From contig JAJYRH010000017.1 in NCBI GenBank assembly GCA_021794205.1, positions 1 to 53,112 of the forward strand: a stretch of DNA of 53,112 bases, given 5' to 3'. The translations under genes and the position numbers were made by a program. Source of the stretch: a bacterium (GTDB lineage: Bacteria; Vulcanimicrobiota; Vulcanimicrobiia; Vulcanimicrobiales; Vulcanimicrobiaceae). Positions 34,398 through 42,534 of the stretch are shown one piece after another (position 1 is the stretch's first letter; the number at the start of each line of letters is the position of its first letter). Below the pieces are notes generated by a model. It was given only the letters and a program-made list of their open reading frames with translations. It made no database searches and was not told the DNA's origin.

Positions 34398-36770
34398 ATG
34401 GTACGTCGTTTTCGCGCGCTCGGGCTCGCCTGCGCTCTCCTCGCCCTTTCGCTCGCCCCCGTCGGGGCGGCTCGCCCTATCGTCGATCTCCATCGGCTCG
34501 ACGGGTATTTCGCGCTCTTCGCTCACGATAGCGACGTGCCGTGGCAGCCGACCGTGGTGCGCCTCGATACCTATTCGAGCGCACCGGTGAGCTTTGCAGC
34601 CTACCCGGTCGATCCGGGCGACGTGCTCACCGCTGGAAGTAACGCGCGTCCGCGCGCGATCGACGTGAGCCACCGGCGAGCGGTCGTGCGCTGGAACTTC
34701 ACGCCTCCCGGCGGCTATCGCTTTCAGGCGAACGTCGTGCAGGTGCCCCTGGGATCTCGGGCGGGTTTTTTCGTCGTCGAAGCGCGGCGTGGTGGCGTTG
34801 GCGAGCAAGTCTGGATCAACCGTACCGACGTCGGCATGATCGCCAAACAGACACCGGGCGGCCTAATGATTTACGCGACCGATTTGCGAACGGGGAAGCC
34901 GCGGCCCCATATGCGCGTGATGTTCGTCGTCAACAGCCGCTTCGTCGTGCGCTACACCGACGCGCACGGCATCGTACGTTGGGATCGCGCGCCGTGGCCG
35001 GTCTTCGCGCTCGGCCAGTGGGGCAGTAGTTACGCGTTCGTTTCGTTATTACCGCAGGCGCCGTTGCCGGCGGAGGTGCTCGGCGTGCGCCTGGAGAGCG
35101 CGGTCGTGCACGCCGGCGAGAGCGTGCGCATCGTCGGTTTCGCGCGGACGAGAGACGGCGAACTCTTGCGCCCGGCGCGCGGCGACGTAACCGTGAGCGT
35201 TCGCAACGGCCCGCTCTCCGTCGCCGACGTGCGCGTACCGCTCGATCGTGCCGGCGCATTTTCGACCACCGTCGCGATTCCCGCCGACGCGCGCAGCGGC
35301 GATTACGCGGTGCTCGCTCAGGGGGCCTCGGGGATCGCGGGTGCGACGCTGCACGTCGACGCCGATGCGAACGGTATTGCGTTGAGCGTGCGCTCGGCAT
35401 GCAACGGGCGTTGCCCGGCGAACGCCGATATCCCGCTGCACATCGAAGCGCGTCGCGGAGGGCGCCCGGTCGGCGATCTTCCGGTGACGGTCGATATCGT
35501 TCGCTCCCCGCACGTCGTCGTCGGATTCGAAGAAAAGCGTCGTCCGTGGGCGATCTCCAAATGGCTCCAAACGACCGTGCGCACCAATGCCGACGGGGCG
35601 GCGGAGGTCGAAATCCCCATGCCGACCGACGGGCTCGCATCGACCTACGGTGTGACGATCTCCTCCGGTGGAGCGAGCGCCGAAACGCGCGTCACCGTCC
35701 CGACCGCTCCATTTACGATTCGCGTGCGGCCGTTTCATCGGCGTCAATCGCTGGGAACGCCGCTCGGCTTCGATATCTACGCCAATAACGTCGATACGCT
35801 TGCCCCGCTCGGCGGCGCGAAAGTCGTCGTCACGCTCTCGCACGGCGCCTCGGTGCAGCGCCAGGTACTGACGCTCGGCGGGAACGGCTTCGTGCGCGGC
35901 GCGTTCAGCACGCCCGATCTCGGAACGAATCTCATCGTCGCCGAGATCGACCGGAACGGAGAGAAAGCGAAGGACGCCGACCAAGTCAACGTCGTGCCGC
36001 AGGCGCAAGATACCGGCGCGATCGGCAGCGCGGCGCTCGCGCTCTCGCTCTCCGGTTCGCGCTTCACGCAAGGAGAAAAAATCGGCGTCACGGCGCGCTC
36101 GCCGGGCGCGCGCGGAGATACGCTCTTCACCTTGGAGAGCGCGCTCGGCGTCGAATCCGACGTCGCGGGAGATGGGAACGGTATCTCGCGCGGTGCGTTT
36201 GTCGCGCGCACCGCGTTGGGCACGGTCTCGATCGGCGCGGCGATGGTACGCGCCGGCGCAATCGAATGGAACACGATCGCGCTGCCGCTCGATACGCCCG
36301 GGCGCCCCGCGCAGGCGCGTTTGCAACTCCTCGGCGGCGACGCGCGCCCCGGAGCGCTCGCGAAACTGGCGATGGGTCCCTTCGCCGACGGCGCCGGAAC
36401 GGTGGTGCTGCGCATCAGCCGCGGCGTTCCCTCGGGGAGCGCGCTCTTCGACGACGCGCCGGGACTGCTCGCGGTCGGCGCGACGCTGACGCAGAATAGC
36501 GCGCCGCCGGAAACCACCTGGCATCCGTGGGTCGATTCGACCGGCAAACACCCCGAAGTGCTCGGCTTCGAACGCGTCGCGTTGCCGCCGAGTAACCTGA
36601 CGATCGCGGAATCCGATACCTCGACGGTCTCCTGGAGCGTCGAGCCATCGCTCGGCGATATTCTCCCGTTCCATCTACCCGGAGATGCCGGGCGCTACAC
36701 GCTCTCGATCCTCAAAATCTGCGACGACGGCCGCGTCGTCGCCGGTTCGATGCGTCTCGAGGTTCGTTGA
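34398..36770 (+). CDS. Exported alpha-2-macroglobulin-like protein lacking the thioester domain
   Basis: A 790-residue protein with a signal peptide (residues 1-24, LALSLAPVGA). Residues about 130-190 resemble the macroglobulin MG2 region (GEQVWINRTDVGMIAKQTPGG, IYATDLRTGKPRPHMRV). Residues about 215-320 resemble MG3-type domains (RLESAVVHAGESVRIVGFART, then an Asp-Ala-Gly type extension). More sandwich domains follow. Bacterial macroglobulins are about 1500-1900 residues and may carry a CxEQ thioester; neither the bait/TED part nor that motif is here. It could be a truncated periplasmic scaffold. The stop TGA overlaps the polA ATG by one base. Confidence 0.65.
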   Translation: MVRRFRALGLACALLALSLAPVGAARPIVDLHRLDGYFALFAHDSDVPWQPTVVRLDTYSSAPVSFAAYPVDPGDVLTAGSNARPRAIDVSHRRAVVRWNFTPPGGYRFQANVVQVPLGSRAGFFVVEARRGGVGEQVWINRTDVGMIAKQTPGGLMIYATDLRTGKPRPHMRVMFVVNSRFVVRYTDAHGIVRWDRAPWPVFALGQWGSSYAFVSLLPQAPLPAEVLGVRLESAVVHAGESVRIVGFARTRDGELLRPARGDVTVSVRNGPLSVADVRVPLDRAGAFSTTVAIPADARSGDYAVLAQGASGIAGATLHVDADANGIALSVRSACNGRCPANADIPLHIEARRGGRPVGDLPVTVDIVRSPHVVVGFEEKRRPWAISKWLQTTVRTNADGAAEVEIPMPTDGLASTYGVTISSGGASAETRVTVPTAPFTIRVRPFHRRQSLGTPLGFDIYANNVDTLAPLGGAKVVVTLSHGASVQRQVLTLGGNGFVRGAFSTPDLGTNLIVAEIDRNGEKAKDADQVNVVPQAQDTGAIGSAALALSLSGSRFTQGEKIGVTARSPGARGDTLFTLESALGVESDVAGDGNGISRGAFVARTALGTVSIGAAMVRAGAIEWNTIALPLDTPGRPAQARLQLLGGDARPGALAKLAMGPFADGAGTVVLRISRGVPSGSALFDDAPGLLAVGATLTQNSAPPETTWHPWVDSTGKHPEVLGFERVALPPSNLTIAESDTSTVSWSVEPSLGDILPFHLPGDAGRYTLSILKICDDGRVVAGSMRLEVR

Positions 36771-39394
36771 TGGCCGACGAACGTCGCCTCCTCTTGCTCG
36801 ATACCTACGGGCTCGTCTATCGCGCTTTCTTCGCGCTACCGCCGTTGACGACTGCGGGCGGCGTGCCGATTAACGCCGCCTACGGTTTTACGACAACGCT
36901 GGTGAAGATTCTCGAGAACGAAAAGCCGACGCACGCGATCGCCGCATTCGACCGCGGGCTCCCCGCGCATCGTATGGAGATGATGCCGCAGTACAAGGCC
37001 CAACGCGAAGCGATGCCCGACGAACTGCGCTCGCAGTTCGCATTGGTGCGACGGGTGCTCGAGGTCTTCGGCATTCCCATCGCCGAGCTCGACGGAAACG
37101 AGGCCGACGATATTATCGCGACGCTCGCCGCGCAGGCGGAGCGCGCCGGCGCGCAGACGTTGGTAGTGACGGGCGATAACGATTTGTTGCAGATCGTCGA
37201 CGACGCGACGATGGTGCTCGCCACGCGGCGCAGCGTGACCGACCTGGTGCGGTACGACCGCGCCGCGGTGCGCGAACGCTACGGGCTCACCCCCGAACAA
37301 CTCGCGGATTATCGTGGACTCAAAGGCGACCCATCCGATAACCTTCCCGGCATTCCGGGCATCGGTGAAAAGACGGCGATCGCGCTCATGCAATCGGCGG
37401 GGACGCTCGATGCGTTGCTCGCCGATCCCTCGCTCGCGGGAAAACCGCGTTGGGAGGCGCTGGTGCGCGAATATGGCGAGCAGGCGCGCCTCTGCCGCGA
37501 CGTCTCGCGCGTCGATCGCAACTTGCCGGTGACGCTCGATTGGGATGCGGCGCGTCTGCGCCCGCCCGACGCGGCGCGCCAGTACGCGCTCTATCGCGAA
37601 CTCGAATTTCGCACGTTGCTCCGAAAGCTCGAACCGCCGCCGGCGAACGGCGACCTGCCGTTGATGGCATCGTTGCGCGCTCCCGACGGCGCGTTTCGTT
37701 CCTACGTCGCCGCCGTCGATCCGCCCGACTTCGTGCAGCTCTGCGGCGAATTGCAAGCGATGGCCGATGCGCCGCGCGTCTCGCTGGCGATCGAAGGCGA
37801 CGCGCTCGGCGCGAGCGCGGCGCCGCACGCGGGGCTCTCGTTCCACCTCGATGCGCTGCGCGGCGAGCCGGTGCGCAGCGCGCTGGAAGCGGCGCTGCAC
37901 GGAACCGGGCGCGTCGTCGGATACGATACGAAGCGGATCGTTCGCGCGTTCGACGCCTACGGCGTGCGGGTGCCGGAGTTTGCCGACGATGCGATGCTCG
38001 GCGCGCACTTGCTCGATCCGTCGCGGAGCTGCACCGACCCCGCGGAGGCGGCGTTGATCGTGCTCGCCGAAGAGCCGGTGCGCGATGCGGCGGTCTTCGC
38101 CGATATTGCCGCGCGCGTCGCGCTGCGTGCGACCGAATTGCTCGGCGAGCGCGAGCAGCTCGCCCTCTATCGCGAGGTCGAACTCCCGTTGCCGCCGATT
38201 CTCGCGCGCATGGAAGAGGCGGGGATCGCGATCGACGCCGAGGCGCTGCAAGCGTTCTCGCTGGAATTAACCGCGAATATCGCGACGTTGGCGGAGCGCG
38301 TCGTCGAGGCGGCGGGAGAGCCGGTCAATATCGGTTCGCCGCAGCAACTCGGGCGCGTGCTCTTCGAAAAACTCGGCATTCCCGGCGGCAAAAAAAATAA
38401 GACCGGCTGGGCGACCGGCGCCGAAGTGCTGCAACCGCTCGCCCGCGATTACCCGATCTGCGCCGATATTTTGGAGTGGCGTGAACTGACGAAGCTCAAG
38501 AACACCTACGTCGACGTCTTGCCCGCGCTCCGCGATCCCAAGGACGGGCGCGTCCACACGGTCTTCAACCAAACCGTCACCGCGACCGGGCGGCTTTCGT
38601 CGACCAATCCCAATTTGCAGAACATTCCGGTTCGCGCGGGCATCGGGCGGCGCATTCGGCGCGCCTTCGTCGCCCGCGCGCCGGGGCGGTTGCTGTTGAG
38701 CGCCGATTACAGCCAGATCGAGCTGCGCTTGATGGCGCATCTCTCCGGCGACGAAGCGATGCGTCGGGCGTTTCGCGAAGGCATCGATATCCACGACTTC
38801 ACCGCGCGCGAAATATTCGGTCTCGCCCCGGGGGCGCCGATCGAGAGCGAACAGCGGCGCATGGCGAAGGTGGTCAACTTCGGGTTGCTCTACGGCATGT
38901 CCGATTTCGGGCTCGCCGCACGGCTGGAGATCGATCGCACGCTCGCGCGCGGCATCACCGAGCGCTACTTCGCCCGTTTCCCCAGCGTGCGCGCCTATAT
39001 CGCCAAGACGTTGGAGCGCGGGCGCGAGGACGGCTACGTCAGCACGATTCTCGGACGCCGCCGGTATATGCCGGCGCTGAAATCGAGCAACGCGATGCTG
39101 CGCAACGCCGCCGAACGCGAGGCGACGAACGCGCCGCTGCAAGGCAGCGCCGCGGATTTAATGAAGCTGGCAATGATTCGCGTCGATCGTGCGTTACGCG
39201 AGAGCGGGGAGGATGCGGTATTGTTGTTGCAGATTCACGACGAGCTCTTAATCGACGTCGCCGCCGGAGCGCGCGACCGCGTCGCGGCGATCGCACGCGA
39301 GGCGATGGAGCACGCGATGGCGCTCTCGGTTCCGCTCGACGTGAGCGTGAAGGCGGGGGCGAATTGGGCCGAGACGGAGAGCTTCGATGCTTAG
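36770..39394 (+). CDS. polA: DNA polymerase I
   Basis: An 874-residue replicative repair polymerase. Residues about 1-290 are the 5'-3' nuclease: AFDRGLPAHRMEM, GNEADDIIATLA, VTGDNDLLQIV, DYRGLKGDPSDNLPGIPGIGEKTA. Residues about 310-480 correspond to the 3'-5' exonuclease fold, but the Exo I DxE acidic pair is replaced (VSLAIEGDALG), so proofreading is probably lost. The polymerase domain has motif A with Asp646 (DYSQIELRLMAHLSGD), motif B RRMAKVVNFGLLYG and motif C with Asp824 (QIHDELLID). It is coupled to the gene before (TGATG) and after (ATGCTTAG). Confidence 0.96.
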   Translation: MADERRLLLLDTYGLVYRAFFALPPLTTAGGVPINAAYGFTTTLVKILENEKPTHAIAAFDRGLPAHRMEMMPQYKAQREAMPDELRSQFALVRRVLEVFGIPIAELDGNEADDIIATLAAQAERAGAQTLVVTGDNDLLQIVDDATMVLATRRSVTDLVRYDRAAVRERYGLTPEQLADYRGLKGDPSDNLPGIPGIGEKTAIALMQSAGTLDALLADPSLAGKPRWEALVREYGEQARLCRDVSRVDRNLPVTLDWDAARLRPPDAARQYALYRELEFRTLLRKLEPPPANGDLPLMASLRAPDGAFRSYVAAVDPPDFVQLCGELQAMADAPRVSLAIEGDALGASAAPHAGLSFHLDALRGEPVRSALEAALHGTGRVVGYDTKRIVRAFDAYGVRVPEFADDAMLGAHLLDPSRSCTDPAEAALIVLAEEPVRDAAVFADIAARVALRATELLGEREQLALYREVELPLPPILARMEEAGIAIDAEALQAFSLELTANIATLAERVVEAAGEPVNIGSPQQLGRVLFEKLGIPGGKKNKTGWATGAEVLQPLARDYPICADILEWRELTKLKNTYVDVLPALRDPKDGRVHTVFNQTVTATGRLSSTNPNLQNIPVRAGIGRRIRRAFVARAPGRLLLSADYSQIELRLMAHLSGDEAMRRAFREGIDIHDFTAREIFGLAPGAPIESEQRRMAKVVNFGLLYGMSDFGLAARLEIDRTLARGITERYFARFPSVRAYIAKTLERGREDGYVSTILGRRRYMPALKSSNAMLRNAAEREATNAPLQGSAADLMKLAMIRVDRALRESGEDAVLLLQIHDELLIDVAAGARDRVAAIAREAMEHAMALSVPLDVSVKAGANWAETESFDA

Positions 39395-39818
39395 CGCGCT
39401 CTACGCCGCACTGGTGATCGCACGGCAATCGGCGTTGCCGGTCGTTACGGTGCCAGCACCGCGACAAGCGATGCATCTCTGGGTAGCGCGCGGCGAGCGC
39501 TCCCACGAACTCGGCCTGATGGAGCGCACCCATCTCGATCCGGCGCAGGGGATGCTCTTCGTTTTCAGGCGCGAAAGCGAGCGCTATTTTTGGATGAAAG
39601 ATACGCTGATGCCGCTCGACATGATCTTCGTCGAACGCAACGGCTTGGTGCGCGCCGTCATATCGCGCGTGCCGGTGCTCGCACCGGGAACTCCCGATAG
39701 CGCGATTCCGCTGGAGCACGCGCGCGCGCAATACGTTATCGAACTCGCGGGCGGCGAAGCGTTGCGGCTCGGCATCGTCGCGGGCGAAACGCTGAAAATT
39801 CCGCCGCTGCCGAAGTAA
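39387..39818 (+). CDS. DUF192-family protein
   Basis: A 143-residue protein with a possible N-terminal signal or anchor segment (LSALYAALVIARQSALPVV). The DUF192 fold is shown by ERSHELGLMERTHLDPAQGMLFVF, YFWMKDTLMPLDMIFVERNG and YVIELAGGEALRLGIVAGE. Family members are small beta-barrel proteins of unsettled function. ATG 39387 overlaps the polA stop by 8 bases, and mutM starts 16 bases after its stop. Confidence 0.9.
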   Translation: MLSALYAALVIARQSALPVVTVPAPRQAMHLWVARGERSHELGLMERTHLDPAQGMLFVFRRESERYFWMKDTLMPLDMIFVERNGLVRAVISRVPVLAPGTPDSAIPLEHARAQYVIELAGGEALRLGIVAGETLKIPPLPK

Positions 39819-39834
39819 GGCGGTCCGCCGCGCG

Positions 39835-40647
39835 ATGCCCGAGCTTCCCGAAGTAGAGACGATCGCCCGCGGCCTCCGCCGCGCGCTCGTCGGCGCGGAG
39901 ATCGTCGCGGTCGAGGTGCGAAAGGCGAAGATGGCGCAGGCGCCGAGCGGCCTCGATTTCGTCCGGGAGCTGCGCGGCGAGCGGATCCTCGGGGTCGATC
40001 GGCGCGCGAAATACGTCACGATCGCCCTAGCCTCGGGTCGCAGCCTGGTCACCTCGCTCCGCATGACGGGGCGCCTGGTGGTGCAGCGCCCCGAGCAGCC
40101 CGATTTCCCTGCGACCTATGTCGTGCTCGCTCTCGCCGACGGGCGCCGGCTCGCCTTCGCCGACGTTCGAACCTTCGGGCGCATGCGTTTGATCGAGCCG
40201 AACGAGCCGTGGGATGCCGATCTGGGCCCCGAACCGCTCGGGCGCGCCTTTACAGGTGAGCGCTTTGGCGCTATCCTTGCGAAGCGAAGAACGCCGATCA
40301 AGGCTTTGCTTCTCGATCAGCGGCGAGTCGCAGGCATAGGGAACATCTATGCATGCGAGTCGCTTTGGCTCGCCGGAATTCGGCCGAGTCGCCCCGCGGG
40401 GTCGCTGCGGGGGCCGGCGCGCGAGCGCCTGCGCCGCTCCATCATCGACGTGCTCGAACGAGCGATCGAGATGCGCGGCACGACCGTCGACGATTACGTC
40501 GACGCCGAGGGTCTCAAAGGCGCCTTTCAAAACGCCCTTGCGGTCTACGGACGACTCGGGGAAGGTTGCCCGCGCTGCGGGTCGCCGATCCGGAGAACGG
40601 TTATCGCGGGTCGAGGCACCTGGTGGTGCGGGCAATGTCAACGGTAG
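39835..40647 (+). CDS. mutM: Formamidopyrimidine-DNA glycosylase
   Basis: A 270-residue base-excision repair enzyme for 8-oxoguanine and related lesions. The catalytic N-terminus is PELPEVETIARGL (Pro and Glu after the initiator Met), with the conserved Lys in GVDRRAKYVTIAL, then LRMTGRL, QRRVAGIGNIYACESLW and a C-terminal zinc finger with Cys245, Cys248, Cys265 and Cys268 (CPRCGSPIRR, WWCGQCQR). It sits with polA in a DNA-repair-rich operon. Confidence 0.96.
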   Translation: MPELPEVETIARGLRRALVGAEIVAVEVRKAKMAQAPSGLDFVRELRGERILGVDRRAKYVTIALASGRSLVTSLRMTGRLVVQRPEQPDFPATYVVLALADGRRLAFADVRTFGRMRLIEPNEPWDADLGPEPLGRAFTGERFGAILAKRRTPIKALLLDQRRVAGIGNIYACESLWLAGIRPSRPAGSLRGPARERLRRSIIDVLERAIEMRGTTVDDYVDAEGLKGAFQNALAVYGRLGEGCPRCGSPIRRTVIAGRGTWWCGQCQR

Positions 40648-40667
40648 GCTTCGCAAAATAAAAAATT

Positions 40668-40677
40668 AAAGGCAGGA
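40668..40677 (+). promoter_or_regulatory. Ribosome binding site that fixes the rpsA start
   Basis: AAAGGCAGGA, strongly complementary to the 16S rRNA 3' end, with an 8-base spacer to ATC 40686 and a 5-base spacer to ATC 40683. It is the only good Shine-Dalgarno near the N-terminus of the S1 reading frame and places initiation at a non-AUG codon. Confidence 0.65.
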
Positions 40678-40685
40678 CAACAATC

Positions 40686-41870
40686 ATCTCTACCACCGAA
40701 CTCGCCCATCCGCAGGGCGAAGAAGAAGATCAGCTCGCGCTCGAGCAGCGTCTTTACGAAGAATCGCTGCGCGTTCTCGACGAAGGCCAAGTTCTCAACG
40801 GCATGATCGTGCAGAAAGACAAAGACGAGTTCCTCGTCGATGTCGGCGGCAAATCGGAGGGCGTACTGCCCTTCCGCGAGTTGTCGCTCGCGATCGATCC
40901 CAAGAGCCTCAAGGTTGGGGACTCGCTCGAAGTGATGATCCATCGCATCGACGAGCTCGACGGAACCCTCTTCCTCTCCGAACGTCGCGCACGCGCGCTC
41001 AAGACGTGGGAGAAAGTCATCGAATCGCACGAACGCGATGAAGTGATCGAAGCGACGGTCACGCAAGTGGTGAAGGGCGGCGTTCTCGTCGACCTCGGCA
41101 TGCGCGGCTTCGTTCCCGCTTCGCAGATTCGCCGCCAACCCGTCGGCAATCTCGAAGAGACGATCGGCCAGCAGCTTCGGCTCAAGGTGATCGATCTCGA
41201 CCACAAGCGCCACCGTGTCGTTCTTTCGCAGCGTCTCGTCCTCGAAGAAGAGATGCAGGCGAAGAAGCAAGAGCTGCTCGGCATGCTCGAAGTCGGACAG
41301 ATTCGCGAAGGTGTCGTCGTTCGGCTCGCCGATTTCGGTGCGTTCGTCGATCTCGGCGGCATCGACGGGCTGATCCACAACAGCGAGCTCTCGTACGCTC
41401 GCATCAAGCATCCTTCGGAAGTTGTGAAGATCGGCGATGTCGTCAACGTCGAGATCATGAAGTTCGATCAAGATGCGAAGAAAGTCAGCCTCTCGCTCAA
41501 ACACGCGTTGCCCGATCCTTGGGATCAGCACGCCGACAAGATCTACGAAACCAACCAACTCACCGCACAGATCGTCAAAGTGACGCCGAATTATCTCCTG
41601 GTGGAGATCGTTCCCGGCATTTTAGCGATGGTGCCCAAAGGCGAGTTCGACGGTGCTGCAAATTACGCGCAGGGACAGGACGTCAGCGTCACGCTGCTCA
41701 CCGTCAACCACGCGACGCGCCGCATCACGGCCTCGATCCAGCACGTTGCGGATATTCCGTTGGAAGAGATCGAAGCGATCGCAATCGACGAGGAAGCCGA
41801 GATCGGCCTTCCCGCAGTCGAAGCGGCGATTCCGGAGGCCGCCGCCTCCGAAAGCGAACCCACCGCGTAA
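40686..41870 (+). CDS. rpsA: 30S ribosomal protein S1, apparent AUC start
   Basis: A 394-residue S1 protein with four S1 RNA-binding domains at about 10-85 (GQVLNGMIVQKDKDEFLVDV), 95-165 (EATVTQVVKGGVLVDLGMRG), 180-255 (GQIREGVVVRLADFGAFVDL) and 265-340 (LTAQIVKVTPNYLLVEIVP). The first in-frame ATG (40803) lies inside the first domain and would delete its first strand. The frame is open back to TAA 40659, with no ATG, GTG or TTG there. AAAGGCAGGA ends 8 bases before ATC 40686, which opens STTELAHPQGEEED, a normal-looking S1 N-terminus. So either AUC (or AUU at 40665) initiates, or one base is wrong. S1 expression is autoregulated in other bacteria. Confidence 0.85.
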   Translation: MSTTELAHPQGEEEDQLALEQRLYEESLRVLDEGQVLNGMIVQKDKDEFLVDVGGKSEGVLPFRELSLAIDPKSLKVGDSLEVMIHRIDELDGTLFLSERRARALKTWEKVIESHERDEVIEATVTQVVKGGVLVDLGMRGFVPASQIRRQPVGNLEETIGQQLRLKVIDLDHKRHRVVLSQRLVLEEEMQAKKQELLGMLEVGQIREGVVVRLADFGAFVDLGGIDGLIHNSELSYARIKHPSEVVKIGDVVNVEIMKFDQDAKKVSLSLKHALPDPWDQHADKIYETNQLTAQIVKVTPNYLLVEIVPGILAMVPKGEFDGAANYAQGQDVSVTLLTVNHATRRITASIQHVADIPLEEIEAIAIDEEAEIGLPAVEAAIPEAAASESEPTA

Positions 41871-41895
41871 GCGGCTTTCGCGAAATCGGCAAAAC

Positions 41896-41927
41896 GAGAG
41901 GGGAACGCGGGAACGCGTTCCCCTCTC
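41896..41927. terminator. Perfect 13-bp hairpin between rpsA and coaE
   Basis: GAGAGGGGAACGC (41896-41908) pairs with GCGTTCCCCTCTC (41915-41927) around a 6-base loop. No T-run follows, so it is not a textbook intrinsic terminator. It ends 16 bases before the coaE ATG, so it could attenuate read-through or stabilise the 3' end of the abundant rpsA message. Confidence 0.65.
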
Positions 41928-41943
41928 TGCGTATGAAACGGCC

Positions 41944-42534
41944 ATGCGAATTGGATTGACCGGCGGTATCGGGAGCGGAAAGAGCGAGGTTGCTGCGGAG
42001 TTCGAGCGGTGCGGCGCATTCGTGATCGATACCGACGAGGTGGCGCGCGAAGCGGTCGCGCCGGGAAGCCCGGCGCTCGCGGAGATCGCGCGCCACTGGC
42101 CCGCCGCCGTCGTCGGCGGTTCGCTCGACCGCGCCGCACTCGCAGAGGCGGTCTTCGAGAATGATGCCGAACGGCTCCGCCTCAACGGCATCCTCCACCC
42201 CGAGATTCGACGGATCGCGTTCGCCCGCGAGCGCGATGCCGCGCCGGGGCAACTCGTGGTGCACGTCGTGCCGTTGCTCTTCGAAAGCAACTACGCTCGC
42301 CTCGTCGATCGCACCGTGCTGGTGATCGCTCCGCCGGAGCGGCGCGTCGAGCGCGTGATGGCGCGCGATCGCGCGCAACGCGACGCGGTGCTCGCACGCA
42401 TGCGCGCGCAGATCGATCCGGAGGAAGCGCGCGCGCTCGCCGACGAGGTTATCGAGAACGACGGGGATGTGGAGCGATTGCGGGAGCGCAGTCGCGCGCT
42501 GTACCATCGTTTCGTAGCGGCGCGGAGCGGCTAA
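41944..42534 (+). CDS. coaE: Dephospho-CoA kinase
   Basis: A 196-residue kinase that phosphorylates the 3' hydroxyl of dephospho-CoA, the last step of coenzyme A synthesis. It has the P-loop GLTGGIGSGKS (residues 4-14), AFVIDTDEVAREAVAPGSPAL, HPEIRRIAFARE, VHVVPLLFESNY and VMARDRAQRDAVLARM. ATG 41944 gives the canonical N-terminus MRIGLTGG. Its 3' end overlaps the convergent BsuPI-like gene by 86 bases. Confidence 0.95.
   Translation: MRIGLTGGIGSGKSEVAAEFERCGAFVIDTDEVAREAVAPGSPALAEIARHWPAAVVGGSLDRAALAEAVFENDAERLRLNGILHPEIRRIAFARERDAAPGQLVVHVVPLLFESNYARLVDRTVLVIAPPERRVERVMARDRAQRDAVLARMRAQIDPEEARALADEVIENDGDVERLRERSRALYHRFVAARSG

Noticed and set aside
35049-36674. 541-codon minus-strand open frame
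   Set aside because: Antisense to the macroglobulin-like gene; shadow composition, no domain.
36836-38251. 471-codon minus-strand open frame
   Set aside because: Antisense to polA, whose motifs are unambiguous.
40803-40805. ATG 40803 as the rpsA start
   Set aside because: It would remove the first strand of the first S1 domain and has no Shine-Dalgarno.
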